DNA of 64,000 nt from Thiocapsa bogorovii (GCF_021228795.1 NZ_CP089309.1:620001-684000); one strand, 5' to 3'. Counted from the stretch's first letter, positions 38,704 through 47,306 are shown. Numbers and translations are program-made. The notes: a model not told the origin generated them from the letters alone.

Positions 38704-38847
38704 CTAGGCGCCGATCACCAGAACGGCCGAAATCGTCTCGGATCGCACGATGTCGCGAGAGTCGGCGCCCTGGGCACCGAGCAGGGCATCGTCGTAGTCG
38801 TCGACCAAAAGCGGGAACAGGTCACTGCGTTCGGTGCAGAACCCCAT
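38704..38847 (-). pseudogene. 47-residue protein fragment next to partial tRNA
   Basis: A minus-strand frame from the ATG at 38847 (MGFCTERSDLFPLLV), then DDYDDALLGAQGADSRD and IVRSETISAVLVIGA. It looks like the natural C-terminus of a larger protein, not a random frame. Upstream of the ATG the sequence runs within about 30 bp into a tRNA-like fragment, so the gene was probably truncated by integration or deletion. Family unknown. Confidence 0.35.
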
Positions 38848-38874
38848 TGGGCTTGGGTCGGCAAAGCGTTGAAT

Positions 38875-38899
38875 TGGCGCGCCCGACAGGATTCGAACC
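38875..38899 (-). repeat. Partial tRNA 3' end, direct repeat of tRNA-Arg end (candidate att site)
   Basis: TGGCGCGCCCGACAGGATTC, then GAACC, is the T-arm and acceptor end of a tRNA (minus strand). It matches the tRNA-Arg at 41370-41395 in the same orientation, with two differences in the stretch (GGAA versus GACA). The body of a tRNA is missing. This is the pattern left by an element that integrated at a tRNA 3' end. Confidence 0.6.
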
Positions 38900-38970
38900 C
38901 GATTCTACGATAATCCTAGCGAGGCTTCGCCTCAGACCGACGAGTCATGGGGTGCGCTCGGGTGTCGGGC

Positions 38971-39058
38971 GGCCCCGGTTGAGCGACGGAAGGCTAAACT
39001 TCCGTTGGTAGCCGCACGTAGCGGCGTGTGGCGCGTGGCCAAGATGCCAACCGGGGCC
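38971..39058 (+). ncRNA. Candidate structured RNA leader before the 537-aa orphan gene
   Basis: GGCCCCGGTTG (38971-38981) and CAACCGGGGCC (39048-39058) are perfectly complementary over 11 bp. They enclose CGACGGAAG/CTTCCGTTG (9 bp with one G-U, loop GCTAAA) and GCCGC/GCGGC (loop ACGTA), giving a multibranched fold. A further hairpin, GAGGC-TTC-GCCTC, lies 37 bp upstream. The closing helix ends 4 nt before the first ATG of the gene, so it either hides the ribosome site or is a separate RNA. Only folding is seen; transcription is inferred. Confidence 0.45.
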
Positions 39059-39062
39059 TGCT

Positions 39063-40676
39063 GTGATGTTAGTCCAAACCGTCGGTGAACTCCTGAAAGA
39101 TCGAGTCACGCTGGATATCGAAGGAATCGACCGGTTGTATCTGAACCTGTATCAGCCGCGGCTGCAGACCGGCGGCGGGGTGGCCAACTTCTTCAAGGTC
39201 CATCGCGGTGCCAAGGTCGCCTCCACGGTGCTGATGGCCCCGATCAGCCGCGCCTTCGTCAAGGCGATCGATCGGTTTGCGCAACGCGAGGGCGTGGAGA
39301 TCGTGACCTTCGCCAAGGGACAGCGCAAAGACGACATGACCCGCGAGCGGCTCCGCGACTTCGCTCAACCGGAGGGTGTCCTGTACATCGGCAAGGCCCA
39401 GGAGCGGTTTGCCAGTTTTCGCATGATCAAGAAGATCAGCGCCCACACCGGTCAGCCGTACCCTTGGTTCACCCGCGGGACGGTGATGTGCAACCATGAC
39501 TACTTTTATTTGGTCGACGCGGACTTCGGCCCCCTGTTCATCAAGTTCTGCTCCTACTTTCCCTACACCGCACGGGTCTGTCTGAACGGTCATGAGCACG
39601 TCAAGCGTCAGTTGGCCAAGGCGGGCATTCCCTTCGAGGCCCTGGACAACGGCCTGCTCGGCTGCGCCGATCCGGCCCTCGCGCAACGCATCCTCGATGA
39701 CCTGAGCGAGGAGACGATCGCCGCGCTGGTGGCCAAGTGGCTGGGACGCCTCCCGGATCCCTTCACGGCGGAGGACCATGCCGCCGGCTACACTTTTCAA
39801 CTCTCCATCCTGCAAGCGGAGTTCGCCCGCACGCAGGTGTTCGACCGGCCACTGTCCGGGCGCCATCTGTTCGAGGAGGTCATCCGCGAAAACCTCGATC
39901 TTGGGCGGCCCGAGAAGGTCAGCCTGATCTTCAACCGGAGGATCACCAAACGCACGCCGGGGAGCTTTCATACCCGCGTCATCACTCAAGGGGTTATCCC
40001 TTCGCTGCATGTCGGCTACAAAGCCTCCAAGATCAAGCAGTACTTCAAGGAAGGTCGGGCCCTGCGCACCGAGACCACGATCAACAACACCCATGACTTC
40101 GGCATCGGACGGAATCTCAACAACCTGCCTGCCCTGCGGGCCATCGGCTTCAACGCCAACCGTCGCTTGCTGGAGGTCGAGACGCTCGCCCAGGACTGTC
40201 TCCTGGCCGAGGAGGTGTTCGATCAGGTCACCCAACCGCAGGTGGTCGGCGGGCAACGCGCCCCCGGATTGCACTTGGATGATCCGCGGGTGCTGGCCCT
40301 CTTCACCGCCCTGTGTCTGTTCCTCACCCTGCCCGAGGGTTTCCGCCACGCCGGGATGCGCACCTGGATGGCCCAGGCCTTGGGGTTGCCGCTCGCGGCC
40401 TATTCACCCGGCCGGATGACCTACGATCTGCGCCGACTCCGGCTGCATGGCCTCATCGAACGGATCCCGCAGAGCCATCGCTACCGGGTCACCGATGCGG
40501 GACTGCGGGTGGCCCTGTTCTTCACCAAGGTCCACAGCCGCATCCTGCGACCCGGGTTGTCCCAAGTGTTCGACGGCTGTCCGAAGGCACCCAACCGGCC
40601 CATCGCCACCGCCATGAGCCGGCTGCAACAGGCCCTCGCGGACCTGTTCGAGCAGGCCAAACTTGCGCCGGTTTAA
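39063..40676 (+). CDS. Orphan 537-residue protein, probable mobile-element family, function unknown
   Basis: The first ATG is at 39063 and a second at 39066. The protein begins MLVQTVGELLKDRVTLDIEG, with IDRLYLNLYQPRLQTGGGVA. Highly conserved-looking blocks are EGVLYIGKAQE, CNHDYFYLVDADFGPLFIKF, LNGHEHVKRQLAKAGI, ETTINNTHDFGIGRNLNNLP and a C-terminal winged-helix-like TYDLRRLRLHGLIERIP. I recall many near-identical hypothetical proteins of this kind in proteobacterial genomes (memory, not a search). I recognise no catalytic domain and no HNH or RuvC motif. Asp/His pairs such as HDYF and DADFG could be metal ligands. Context: a structured RNA before it and a decayed tRNA-linked region around it. 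Confidence 0.75.
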   Translation: MMLVQTVGELLKDRVTLDIEGIDRLYLNLYQPRLQTGGGVANFFKVHRGAKVASTVLMAPISRAFVKAIDRFAQREGVEIVTFAKGQRKDDMTRERLRDFAQPEGVLYIGKAQERFASFRMIKKISAHTGQPYPWFTRGTVMCNHDYFYLVDADFGPLFIKFCSYFPYTARVCLNGHEHVKRQLAKAGIPFEALDNGLLGCADPALAQRILDDLSEETIAALVAKWLGRLPDPFTAEDHAAGYTFQLSILQAEFARTQVFDRPLSGRHLFEEVIRENLDLGRPEKVSLIFNRRITKRTPGSFHTRVITQGVIPSLHVGYKASKIKQYFKEGRALRTETTINNTHDFGIGRNLNNLPALRAIGFNANRRLLEVETLAQDCLLAEEVFDQVTQPQVVGGQRAPGLHLDDPRVLALFTALCLFLTLPEGFRHAGMRTWMAQALGLPLAAYSPGRMTYDLRRLRLHGLIERIPQSHRYRVTDAGLRVALFFTKVHSRILRPGLSQVFDGCPKAPNRPIATAMSRLQQALADLFEQAKLAPV

Positions 40677-41264
40677 ACTTGACTCACGCGCGCAGAAAGT
40701 TGTTCGTCAAGGAACCCTAGTCAGGTTGGGTCGAGAACGGCCCCTGCCACCGCCTCTTGGCCGCTGACGCTGTGCGCGAAGATCGGCGGAAGTCAGGCAA
40801 GCGAATCTTAGAAATCCTTGACGAGATCATGTTGGAAGCAACAGCACAGATGGCGGATCGCGCCCCTGGTTCCTCTGCCCCGCAAGTGGTTGCGGGCGAA
40901 GAGTGGTCAAGCTCTACCTCGGCGGATCGGGCTTTTTTACCTGCCGGCACAGCTACCGTCTCGCCTATGACTGCCAGCGGGACACTGCTGATCACCGCGC
41001 GATGCGGTGAGCGGAGAGCGTTCGGCGACGGCTGAGCTGGGAGCCCTGCATCCTGAACTTAACCGGAGAACGGCCGAAAGGCATGCATCGGCGCACCTTC
41101 GAGCGGCTTTGGAGCGAGTAAGACGCGCTCGTCAAAGAGTCGCTTGCGGGGATGGCAAAACGGCTGCGGTTGATGGAGAGAGGGCTGGGCGGGTTGCTCT
41201 GCGACTAGGATGTCGAATGGTGAATCTGTTTCGCAAAACGAGCCCCCTGCTCAAGAAACTCCCA
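40677..41264. other. Decayed region between orphan gene and tRNA-Arg
   Basis: Several short frames on both strands, none convincing. The stretch probably holds remains of an integrated element. Confidence 0.4.
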
Positions 41265-41312
41265 TCAAGCTTTTCCGGGGGTGGGGGTAAAAGTGGGGGT
41301 AATTTTCGACAT
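41265..41312 (-). pseudogene. Possible N-terminal scrap of a tRNA-linked integrase
   Basis: A 15-codon minus-strand frame, MSKITPTFTPTPGKA, then stop, starts 58 bp beyond the tRNA-Arg 3' end and reads away from it. Tyrosine-recombinase genes of tRNA-integrated islands usually begin at such a place. The peptide resembles the start of some of these integrases only by general memory. Low confidence. Confidence 0.25.
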
Positions 41313-41325
41313 TTCGCCATAACAG

Positions 41326-41361
41326 AAAAAGGCTCGGCACCATACTTGATGCCAAGCCTTT
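41326..41361 (-). terminator. Rho-independent terminator of tRNA-Arg
   Basis: On the minus strand AAAGGCTTGGCA pairs with TGCCGAGCCTTT (one G-U) around a 10-nt loop and is followed by T residues, starting 9 bases after the encoded CCA. Confidence 0.9.
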
Positions 41362-41369
41362 GTTCTATA

Positions 41370-41446
41370 TGGCGCGCCCGGAAGGATTCGAACCTCCGAC
41401 CACCTGGTTCGTAGCCAGGTACTCTATCCAGCTGAGCTACGGGCGC
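41370..41446 (-). tRNA. tRNA-Arg (anticodon ACG)
   Basis: 77 nt on the minus strand. The acceptor stem is GCGCCCG/CGGGCGC with discriminator G and an encoded CCA. The D arm has AGCTCAGCTGGATAGAGT, the anticodon stem is CCTGG/CCAGG with loop CTACGAA (anticodon ACG), and the T arm has GGTTCGAATCC. A standard cloverleaf. It reads CGN arginine codons after A34 is edited to inosine. Confidence 0.97.
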
Positions 41447-42035
41447 TTTGAGCATGGCGCTCCATCCGTGGAGGCTCTATCCAGTCCGGCATGCCTGCAG
41501 ACTGTTTGAGCGCTGGTGGTGCAGACTGTCTCTGACACCACCGAGCAGCGTATCTTCCGGATCTGGAGGCCAGCTGTCAAGAGGCTCGATTCACCTCGGT
41601 TGACGCCGGAACTGTCGACCAATCGCGCCGGCGGAATTCTCTCTCGCGACGCGCTCGCCGACCGGGATGCCGTCGGGCAGAACCAGTTCCATTTACCGGC
41701 CGTACTCATCCTCGAGGGCCAGCTCGGAGGCCTCGCGCACCGAGACCGCTGCCTCGCGCACCACCAGCTCGAACTACCAGGTGATGGTTTGTTTCAGGAT
41801 ATCCCTAAAGACGTGAACCAACGCGAAAGACGTGAACCAACGCGCGGCAGTGCGCCCGAGATGGACCGTTGGTTGGTGGATCCGCTAACATGTCCGACGG
41901 CACTGTCGCGCGCACGGCAACCGGCGCAACGCAAACCTTGGTTCGGTCGCATCCCGTTTCGGACGCCCTGGCTCACAGAACCCGAGCCTCTCGACCATCG
42001 CAACGAGCTCAAACACTGGCATCGCCGCGACCCCA
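41447..42035. other. Gene-poor stretch upstream of tRNA-Arg
   Basis: I see no convincing gene in about 590 bases. A minus-strand segment near 41600-41690 reads MELVLPDGIPVGERV, with ARENSAGAIGRQ, and could be the start of a broken gene. AAGACGTGAACCAACGCG is tandemly duplicated at about 41807-41845. Confidence 0.4.
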
Positions 42036-42398
42036 ATGCGCATAGTCCTCATCCTGATCGTCGCCTCTTGGGGAATCGTCGCACTCCTGACGTTCGCAAC
42101 CACGTCGCAGAAATCTCTGGACGCCAAGCTCACCGCCGGCTATCTCGTGCTCTTGCCGGTCTTGGCCGTGGCGCTGTTCTTGAACGAGCCTGTCCCACTG
42201 TGGCTCGCGGTGCCGACGTTTTTCGGATTTCTGCCGTGGTTCATGGCTGCACCGCATCTCTACGAGATCCTCAAGGATCCGACTCGCTCGCGCCCGGACG
42301 AGATCGTCGGCATTCCCCGCGCCTACTGGAAATGGGGCGGAATCGGCGCGATCTTGCTTGGAATCGTCTTCGACGGATTCGTGTATGGTTGCGGCTGA
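42036..42398 (+). CDS. Small polytopic membrane protein, function unknown
   Basis: A 120-residue protein with four hydrophobic segments (about 2-22, 33-50, 53-70, 98-117). A cytoplasmic-loop-like KDPTRSRPDEIVGIPRAYWKW lies before the last helix. No family is recognised. Good composition and a clear frame support it. It ends about 80 bp before mazG on the same strand. Confidence 0.65.
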   Translation: MRIVLILIVASWGIVALLTFATTSQKSLDAKLTAGYLVLLPVLAVALFLNEPVPLWLAVPTFFGFLPWFMAAPHLYEILKDPTRSRPDEIVGIPRAYWKWGGIGAILLGIVFDGFVYGCG

Positions 42399-42480
42399 GG
42401 CTCGGTGCGCGGAGCGACTCCGTTTCGGCCCTGCGTCACCCGAAAACCGTCACCGCCCTTGACCGGAACACCCCGACCCT

Positions 42481-43281
42481 ATGAACCGACACGACTCGAT
42501 TGCCGACCTCATCGCCATCGTTGCGCGGCTGCGCGACCCTGAGGACGGCTGCCCCTGGGATCAGGAGCAGACCTTCCGCAGCATCCTGCCCTTTACGCTG
42601 GAGGAGGCCTACGAGGTCGCCGAAGCGATCGAGAACGAGGACATGAAGGAGCTGCGCGAGGAGCTTGGCGACCTGCTGCTTCAGGTGGTCTATCACGCCC
42701 GGATCGCCGAGGAGCAAGGCAGCTTCGCCTTTCCCGACGTAGTGCAATCGATCAGCGAGAAGATGATCCGCCGTCATCCGCATGTCTTCGGAGACGCGGA
42801 GCTCGAGGACGAGGAAGCGGTGCGCGCGAACTGGGAACGCGAGAAGGCCGCCGAGCGTGCAAGCAAACGCCAGCGACCCATCGGGAGCGTGCTCGAAGGG
42901 GTTGCCCAAGCCCTCCCCGCCTTGGTTCGGGCCGAGAAGCTGCAGAAGCGCGCGGCCGTCGTCGGCTTCGACTGGGACGAGATGGAAGAGGTCTTCGATA
43001 AGGTGCTCGAAGAGCTGCAGGAGTGTCGCGAGACGTTGCGCGCCCACGCCGAGCCGACCGAGCGGGTTCATGAGATCGGCGACCTGCTGTTCTCCTGTGT
43101 CAATCTCGCCCGCCACATGGGCGTGGATGCCGAGCAGGCGCTGCGGGCGGCGAACCACCGTTTTGAGCGGCGCTTCGGGCGGGTCGAGGTCTGCCTGCGC
43201 GCCGGGGGACAGGCGCCAAGTGTTGCTATGCGCGGGGAGATGGAGCGGCTGTGGAATCTCATCAAATCCGAGGAGCGCTAA
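42481..43281 (+). CDS. mazG: MazG nucleoside triphosphate pyrophosphohydrolase
   Basis: A 266-residue protein with two MazG domains. The first has LRDPEDGCPWDQEQTF and the metal-binding EEAYEVAEAIENED plus EELGDLLLQVVYHA. The second has RVHEIGDLLFSCVNLARH. MazG hydrolyses NTPs to NMP and PPi and can lower ppGpp or remove damaged nucleotides. The length equals E. coli MazG (263 aa). Its TAA stop codon opens a composite repeat. Confidence 0.95.
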   Translation: MNRHDSIADLIAIVARLRDPEDGCPWDQEQTFRSILPFTLEEAYEVAEAIENEDMKELREELGDLLLQVVYHARIAEEQGSFAFPDVVQSISEKMIRRHPHVFGDAELEDEEAVRANWEREKAAERASKRQRPIGSVLEGVAQALPALVRAEKLQKRAAVVGFDWDEMEEVFDKVLEELQECRETLRAHAEPTERVHEIGDLLFSCVNLARHMGVDAEQALRAANHRFERRFGRVEVCLRAGGQAPSVAMRGEMERLWNLIKSEER

Positions 43282-43466
43282 AACCGCGCATTCTTGAGAT
43301 CGGCTCGGTCTCATCGGGATCGAAGACTGGAGTCACTAACGGGCGTTGCAGCGGGCGCGGTTTTAAGATTTTTTTATCAACTGAACCGCGTCCTGCCGGG
43401 GCACTGGAGGGAGAGGCGGCAGGCGTGACCCGCATCGGTCGCATGAAATTCCAAGACGCGGTTCAT
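43279..43466 (+). repeat. Composite AACCGCG repeat, copy 4 (divergent interior; supplies mazG stop)
   Basis: Unit 1 runs from TAAAACCGCGC to GCGCGGTTTTAAG; the spacer is ATTTTTTTATC; unit 2 runs from TGAACCGCGTCC to GACGCGGTTCA. Architecture and termini match the other copies, but the interior sequences are almost unrelated. So ends and layout are conserved, not content. It ends right at the start of the Nudix gene (43469). Confidence 0.85.
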
Positions 43467-43468
43467 CA

Positions 43469-44353
43469 ATGAGCTATCTCGATAAGATCGATGCGTGCAA
43501 CGCCTGGGAGCCGGCCGCGTTTATCCCCTTCATCCGACGGGGCGAACGTCTCGGGAGCCTGCGGCGCAGTGCTGCCCAGGTCCTTCGGCGCTGGCCGACA
43601 CAGTTCCGTGTCACGGAGACAGCGGTCGAGTGGGTCGACACGCCGGATGACTTCGACGGCTGCACCGCGGCGCTGACCGAGGTGTCGCGAGGACTCGTCG
43701 ACGAGGGCGTGATCCCCTATCTGCACGGCGAGCAGTACCCCGTCACCGCCGGCGGGCGCGAGGCGGCGCGCTGTCTGGTCGACCGGGCCTGCGCACCCTT
43801 CTTCGGGATGCGCGCCTTCGGTCAGCACCTGAACGGTTTCGTGCGGACCGCACGGGGCATCGAGATGTGGATCGGCCGGCGCGCCGCCGATCGCCGTCTC
43901 TATCCGGGGCGGCTCGATAACCTTGTTGCGGGCGGGTTGCCCCACGGTGTCGCTCTGGTCGAGAATCTGCGCAAGGAGTGCGCGGAGGAGGCCGGAATGG
44001 CCCCAGCCCTTGCAGATCGGGCGGTAGCCGTCGGGGCCGTCACCTACTGTCGTGATTCGGAGCGTGGACTGAAGCCGGATGTCATGTTCTGCTACGATCT
44101 GGAGCTTCCCGAGGACTTCGAGCCGCGCTGCACCGACGGGGAGGTAGAAACCTTCTACCGCCTGCCTGTGAAGGAGGTCGCGGAGATCGTCCGCGAGACC
44201 GATGACTTCAAGCTCAACTGCAACCTGGTCATCATCGATTTTCTGATCCGCCACGGACTGATCCCTCAGGACGACCCGCAGTATGTCGCGATCGTTCAGG
44301 GTCTGCGTTCCCCATTGCCCTCGTCGGATCGACGCCCGATTCCGACCAACTGA
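43469..44353 (+). CDS. DUF4743-Nudix hydrolase
   Basis: A 294-residue protein. The N-terminal 115 residues match the DUF4743 type (FIRRGERLGSLRR; VEWVDTPDDFDGCTAALTEV). A Nudix domain follows with the box GGLPHGVALVENLRKECAEE-AG, where Lys replaces the usual Arg. This architecture occurs in yeast YJR142W-like and proteobacterial proteins that act on oxidised thiamine diphosphates (family knowledge). The ATG at 43469 directly follows the repeat. Probably a house-cleaning hydrolase. Confidence 0.88.
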   Translation: MSYLDKIDACNAWEPAAFIPFIRRGERLGSLRRSAAQVLRRWPTQFRVTETAVEWVDTPDDFDGCTAALTEVSRGLVDEGVIPYLHGEQYPVTAGGREAARCLVDRACAPFFGMRAFGQHLNGFVRTARGIEMWIGRRAADRRLYPGRLDNLVAGGLPHGVALVENLRKECAEEAGMAPALADRAVAVGAVTYCRDSERGLKPDVMFCYDLELPEDFEPRCTDGEVETFYRLPVKEVAEIVRETDDFKLNCNLVIIDFLIRHGLIPQDDPQYVAIVQGLRSPLPSSDRRPIPTN

Positions 44354-44380
44354 CAGGGCCGCTGCGGCGGCAAAGGCACT

Positions 44381-45613
44381 ATGAGCCCAATTCGACTCCC
44401 GATTCAAAGACGCAGAACCGTTCCGGTGCGCATCGGCCCGGTGACCGTCGGCGGACACGCACCGATCGTGATTCAGTCCATGACCAACACGGACACCGCG
44501 GACATCGCGTCCACGGTCCAACAAGTTGCCGAGCTGGCCCGCGCGGGCTCGGAGTTGGTTCGGATCACGGTCAATCACGAGTCTGCGGCCCGCGCGGTCC
44601 CGGCAATCCGCGAGGCGCTGGACGCACAAGGCTGCGACGTGCCCTTGGTCGGCGATTTTCATTTCAACGGCCACCGCCTGCTGACGGACTATCCGGAGTG
44701 TGCCGAAGCACTCGCCAAGTACCGGATCAATCCGGGAAACGTCGGACGCGGCGAGAAGAAGGACAGCCAGTTTGCGACCATGGTCGAGATCGCGTGCCGC
44801 TACGACCGTCCGGTGCGCATCGGGGTGAACTGGGGCAGCCTGGATCCGGACCTGATCGTCAGGATGATGGACGAGAACGCGCGCTCGCCCGACCCGCGAG
44901 ACGCCGAGCAGGTGATGCGCGAGGCGATGGTGGAATCCGCCATCTCGAGCGCCGAACGCGCCGAGCAGGTCGGCCTGCCGCGTGATCACATCATCCTCTC
45001 CTGCAAGATGAGCGGCGTACAGGACCTGATCGCGGTCTATCGCATGCTGGCCGATCGCGGCGACTATGCCCTGCATCTGGGCCTCACCGAGGCCGGCATG
45101 GGGTCGAAGGGGATCGTCGCCTCGACCGCCGCCTTGTCCGTGCTGCTTCAGGAAGGCATCGGCGACACCATCCGCATCTCGCTCACCCCGGCACCGGGCG
45201 AATCGCGCACCCGCGAGGTCGTGGTCGCCCAGGAGATCCTCCAAACCATGGGAATGCGCTCCTTCGCACCCATGGTCACCGCCTGTCCGGGCTGCGGACG
45301 CACCACCAGCGACACCTTCCAACACCTGGCCCAAGATATTCAAGCCTACCTGCGCGAGCAGATGCCGGACTGGCGCACCCGATACCCCGGCGTGGAGACC
45401 ATGCAGGTCGCCGTCATGGGCTGCGTCGTGAACGGCCCCGGCGAAAGCAAGCACGCCAACATCGGCATCAGCCTGCCCGGCAACGACGAGCGTCCGTCCG
45501 CACCCGTCTATGTCGACGGCGAAAAGGTCGCCACACTGAAGGGCGACGGGATCGCCGAGCAGTTCAAACGGATGGTCGACGACTACATCGAGACCCACTA
45601 TCGGGCGCAGTGA
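44381..45613 (+). CDS. ispG: IspG (GcpE), HMBPP synthase
   Basis: A 410-residue enzyme of the MEP isoprenoid pathway. It begins [19 protein letters not shown], then [14 protein letters not shown]. The C-terminal [4Fe-4S] ligands lie in [11 protein letters not shown] and GCVVNGPGE. It converts MEcPP to HMBPP. In a phototroph it supplies carotenoid and bacteriochlorophyll side chains. Length is close to the usual 370-410 aa. It starts 27 bp after the Nudix gene, so the two may be co-transcribed. Confidence 0.96.
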   Translation: MSPIRLPIQRRRTVPVRIGPVTVGGHAPIVIQSMTNTDTADIASTVQQVAELARAGSELVRITVNHESAARAVPAIREALDAQGCDVPLVGDFHFNGHRLLTDYPECAEALAKYRINPGNVGRGEKKDSQFATMVEIACRYDRPVRIGVNWGSLDPDLIVRMMDENARSPDPRDAEQVMREAMVESAISSAERAEQVGLPRDHIILSCKMSGVQDLIAVYRMLADRGDYALHLGLTEAGMGSKGIVASTAALSVLLQEGIGDTIRISLTPAPGESRTREVVVAQEILQTMGMRSFAPMVTACPGCGRTTSDTFQHLAQDIQAYLREQMPDWRTRYPGVETMQVAVMGCVVNGPGESKHANIGISLPGNDERPSAPVYVDGEKVATLKGDGIAEQFKRMVDDYIETHYRAQ

Positions 45614-45632
45614 CGGAGGCGTCGGTCCGGTC

Positions 45633-45756
45633 GGCTGCGGCGATGTCGGAAAGGGAACGACTCGGTTGAGAGACGTCCGGGCGACGTATTGGCGGGCTGC
45701 GGCGATGTCGGAAAGGGAACGACTCGGTTGAGAGACGTCCGGGCGACGTATTGGCG
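45633..45756 (+). repeat. Exact 62-bp tandem duplication
   Basis: The unit beginning GGCTGCGGCGATGTCGGAAA and ending GGCGACGTATTGGCG occurs at 45633-45694 and 45695-45756 without visible differences. It lies between ispG and the GlcG-like gene. A recent replication slip is likely. Confidence 0.9.
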
Positions 45757-45901
45757 ACTTCAGTCGCCCGCACCTGTCCTGCACCGGGACCCTATCGAAA
45801 TTCTTGGCTCCCGGAAATCACCTTGGACCAAACCCACACTTCCCGGCGCGATCGCCGATAAGGTTAAGCGGTCAACCAGTTTTCTTAAAAGAGGAGGAGA
45901 T

Positions 45902-46393
45902 ATGAAAAAAGCACTTCCTGCACTCGTCGCCGCTGCATCGATCTGCGGGCCGGCCATCGCCGATGATCCGATGGTCGTCCCGTTGCAGCGTCTCTCGATG
46001 GATTCTGCGGTGAAGATCGCCCAAGGGGCGATCGAAGAATGTCGCGAGAAGGGGATCCAGATCGCTGTCACCGTCGTCGATCGCGAAGGCACGGTGCAGG
46101 TGACGCTCCGCGATACCATCGCCGCGCCTATCACCGTGCCGATCAGCAAGATGAAGGCCTTCACCGCGGTCAACTTCAATGCCGCAACCTCGGCCATGGC
46201 CGATCGGGCGGATACACCGATCGGGCGTGTCGAGGGTCTCGTGATGTCCGCCGGCGGTGTTCCCGTCCTGGTCGGCGGCTCGTCGCTGGTGGCCGGTGTG
46301 GGCGTCAGCGGTGCACCCGCCGGGGAGACCGACGAGGAATGCGCCCTCGCCGGCATCGCCGAGATTCAGGACGATCTGGATATGGCGATGTAG
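45902..46393 (+). CDS. Secreted GlcG/HbpS-family protein
   Basis: A 163-residue protein with a GAGGAGGAGA ribosome site right before the ATG at 45902. The N-terminal MKKALPALVAAASICGPAIA is a signal peptide cleaved near ADDP. The rest is the GlcG/HbpS alpha-beta domain: AVKIAQGAIEECREKGIQIA, VTVVDREGTVQVTLRD, SKMKAFTAVNF, and GGVPVLVGGSSLVAGVGVSG. Family members bind heme or small ligands; here it would act in the periplasm. A composite repeat starts 3 nt after its TAG. Confidence 0.88.
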   Translation: MKKALPALVAAASICGPAIADDPMVVPLQRLSMDSAVKIAQGAIEECREKGIQIAVTVVDREGTVQVTLRDTIAAPITVPISKMKAFTAVNFNAATSAMADRADTPIGRVEGLVMSAGGVPVLVGGSSLVAGVGVSGAPAGETDEECALAGIAEIQDDLDMAM

Positions 46394-46396
46394 GGC

Positions 46397-46592
46397 TGAA
46401 CCGCGTCCGTTTTTTTTTCGGGTCGGGTCGCGTGAAGGTATGCGTCGGCTCGACACACGAGCTTGGCGCGACGCGGTACAGGATGCGAAATAACCCGAAA
46501 AATTCTAAACCGCGTCGTGAAGGGCGTTCCGGGGATCATCGCGGGTTTCGGCTCTGCGAAAACAGCGAATAGTCGAGTCGGACACGGTTTAG
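46397..46592 (+). repeat. Composite AACCGCG repeat, copy 5 (divergent; 3 nt after a stop)
   Basis: It starts TGAACCGCGTCCG right after TAG-GGC and has a T9 run. The inner boundary is GACGCGGTACAGG, then AAAAATTC, and unit 2 runs TAAACCGCGTCG to GGACACGGTTTAGA. Apart from the termini the interior differs from the other copies. Confidence 0.75.
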
Positions 46593-46618
46593 ACCCACAA
46601 CAGGATCGGGGGTGACAG

Positions 46619-46798
46619 ATGCGTTTAGTGGAAGCCGAAGCAGCGCTTATCTCAGACCTGAAGGACGAAAGCGAGTTGATCGGTGAGATGCGACTACCCG
46701 CATTCAGCGTGGTCACCGCGCGCCACCCGACGCTCGGCAGACTGGTGATCATCGTCGCGCCGGACGGCACGGGTGCGGTTGTCGAGGTGAGCGAGTAG
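46619..46798 (+). CDS. Small hypothetical protein (59 aa)
   Basis: A frame from the ATG at 46619 with a GGGGGTG ribosome site 6 bp upstream. It encodes MRLVEAEAALISDLKDESEL, a middle LPAFSVVTARHPTLGRL and a hydrophobic VIIVAPDGTGAVVEVSE end. It looks like a compact alpha-beta fold, not a chance frame. No family is recognised. Confidence 0.5.
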   Translation: MRLVEAEAALISDLKDESELIGEMRLPAFSVVTARHPTLGRLVIIVAPDGTGAVVEVSE

Positions 46799-46883
46799 GG
46801 CATCAGGGACGCTCGGTCTGCGCCCGCCCCGCACCGGAGCAAGGCCCGGGTTTTCAGGAAAACCTCACTCGGAAAACCGACAC

Positions 46884-47306
46884 CTAATCGTGATCCGACG
46901 GGGCCCGGCGCATCCGCTTGCTGCTGGATTGTTTACGCTTGGTCTCCAGACGTCGCTCGGTCGAAGCACGAGTCGGTCGGGTTGCGACGCGGGTTTTCGG
47001 CCGCACCGCTGCTTGGGCGATCAGGGCGGCGAGACGCGCACGCGCATCGGCTCGGTTGCGCTCTCGGGTGCGATAGCGGTGTGCCTCGATCATCAGGACA
47101 CCGTCCGAATCGATCCGCCGTCCGCCGAGTCGCCTCAAGCGCTCGCGCACGTCCTCGGGGAGCGACGGCGAGCGTGCGACATCGAATCGCAACTGGACCG
47201 CTGTCTCGACCTTGTTGACGTTTTGACCGCCCGGTCCGGGCGAGCGAATGAACCGCTCGCTCAGCTCCGTCTCGTCGATGCGGATACGGTTGGAGATCTG
47301 CAGCAT
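46884..47306 (-). CDS. arfB: ArfB (YaeJ) alternative ribosome-rescue peptidyl-tRNA hydrolase
   Basis: A 140-residue protein. It has the class-I release-factor core with RSPGPGGQNVNKVETAVQL, where GGQ cleaves peptidyl-tRNA, and a basic unstructured C-terminal tail (RPTRASTERRLETKRKQSSS) that reads the empty mRNA channel of stalled ribosomes. Length equals E. coli ArfB (140 aa). Confidence 0.95.
   Translation of the reverse strand: MLQISNRIRIDETELSERFIRSPGPGGQNVNKVETAVQLRFDVARSPSLPEDVRERLRRLGGRRIDSDGVLMIEAHRYRTRERNRADARARLAALIAQAAVRPKTRVATRPTRASTERRLETKRKQSSSKRMRRAPSDHD

Noticed and set aside
39063-40676. Identification of the 537-aa orphan as IscB/IsrB or a group II intron protein
   Set aside because: The RNA-before-ORF layout fits, but I find no PLMP, RuvC, HNH, RT or maturase motif, so the protein is left unassigned.
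40757-41035. A 92-codon frame between the orphan gene and tRNA-Arg
   Set aside because: Low-complexity Ala/Ser/Thr-rich composition, no ribosome site, and an overlapping frame of equal size on the other strand.
43466-45784. A 772-codon open frame antisense to the Nudix gene and ispG
   Set aside because: It spans two well-defined genes and has no recognisable domain. Shadow frame.
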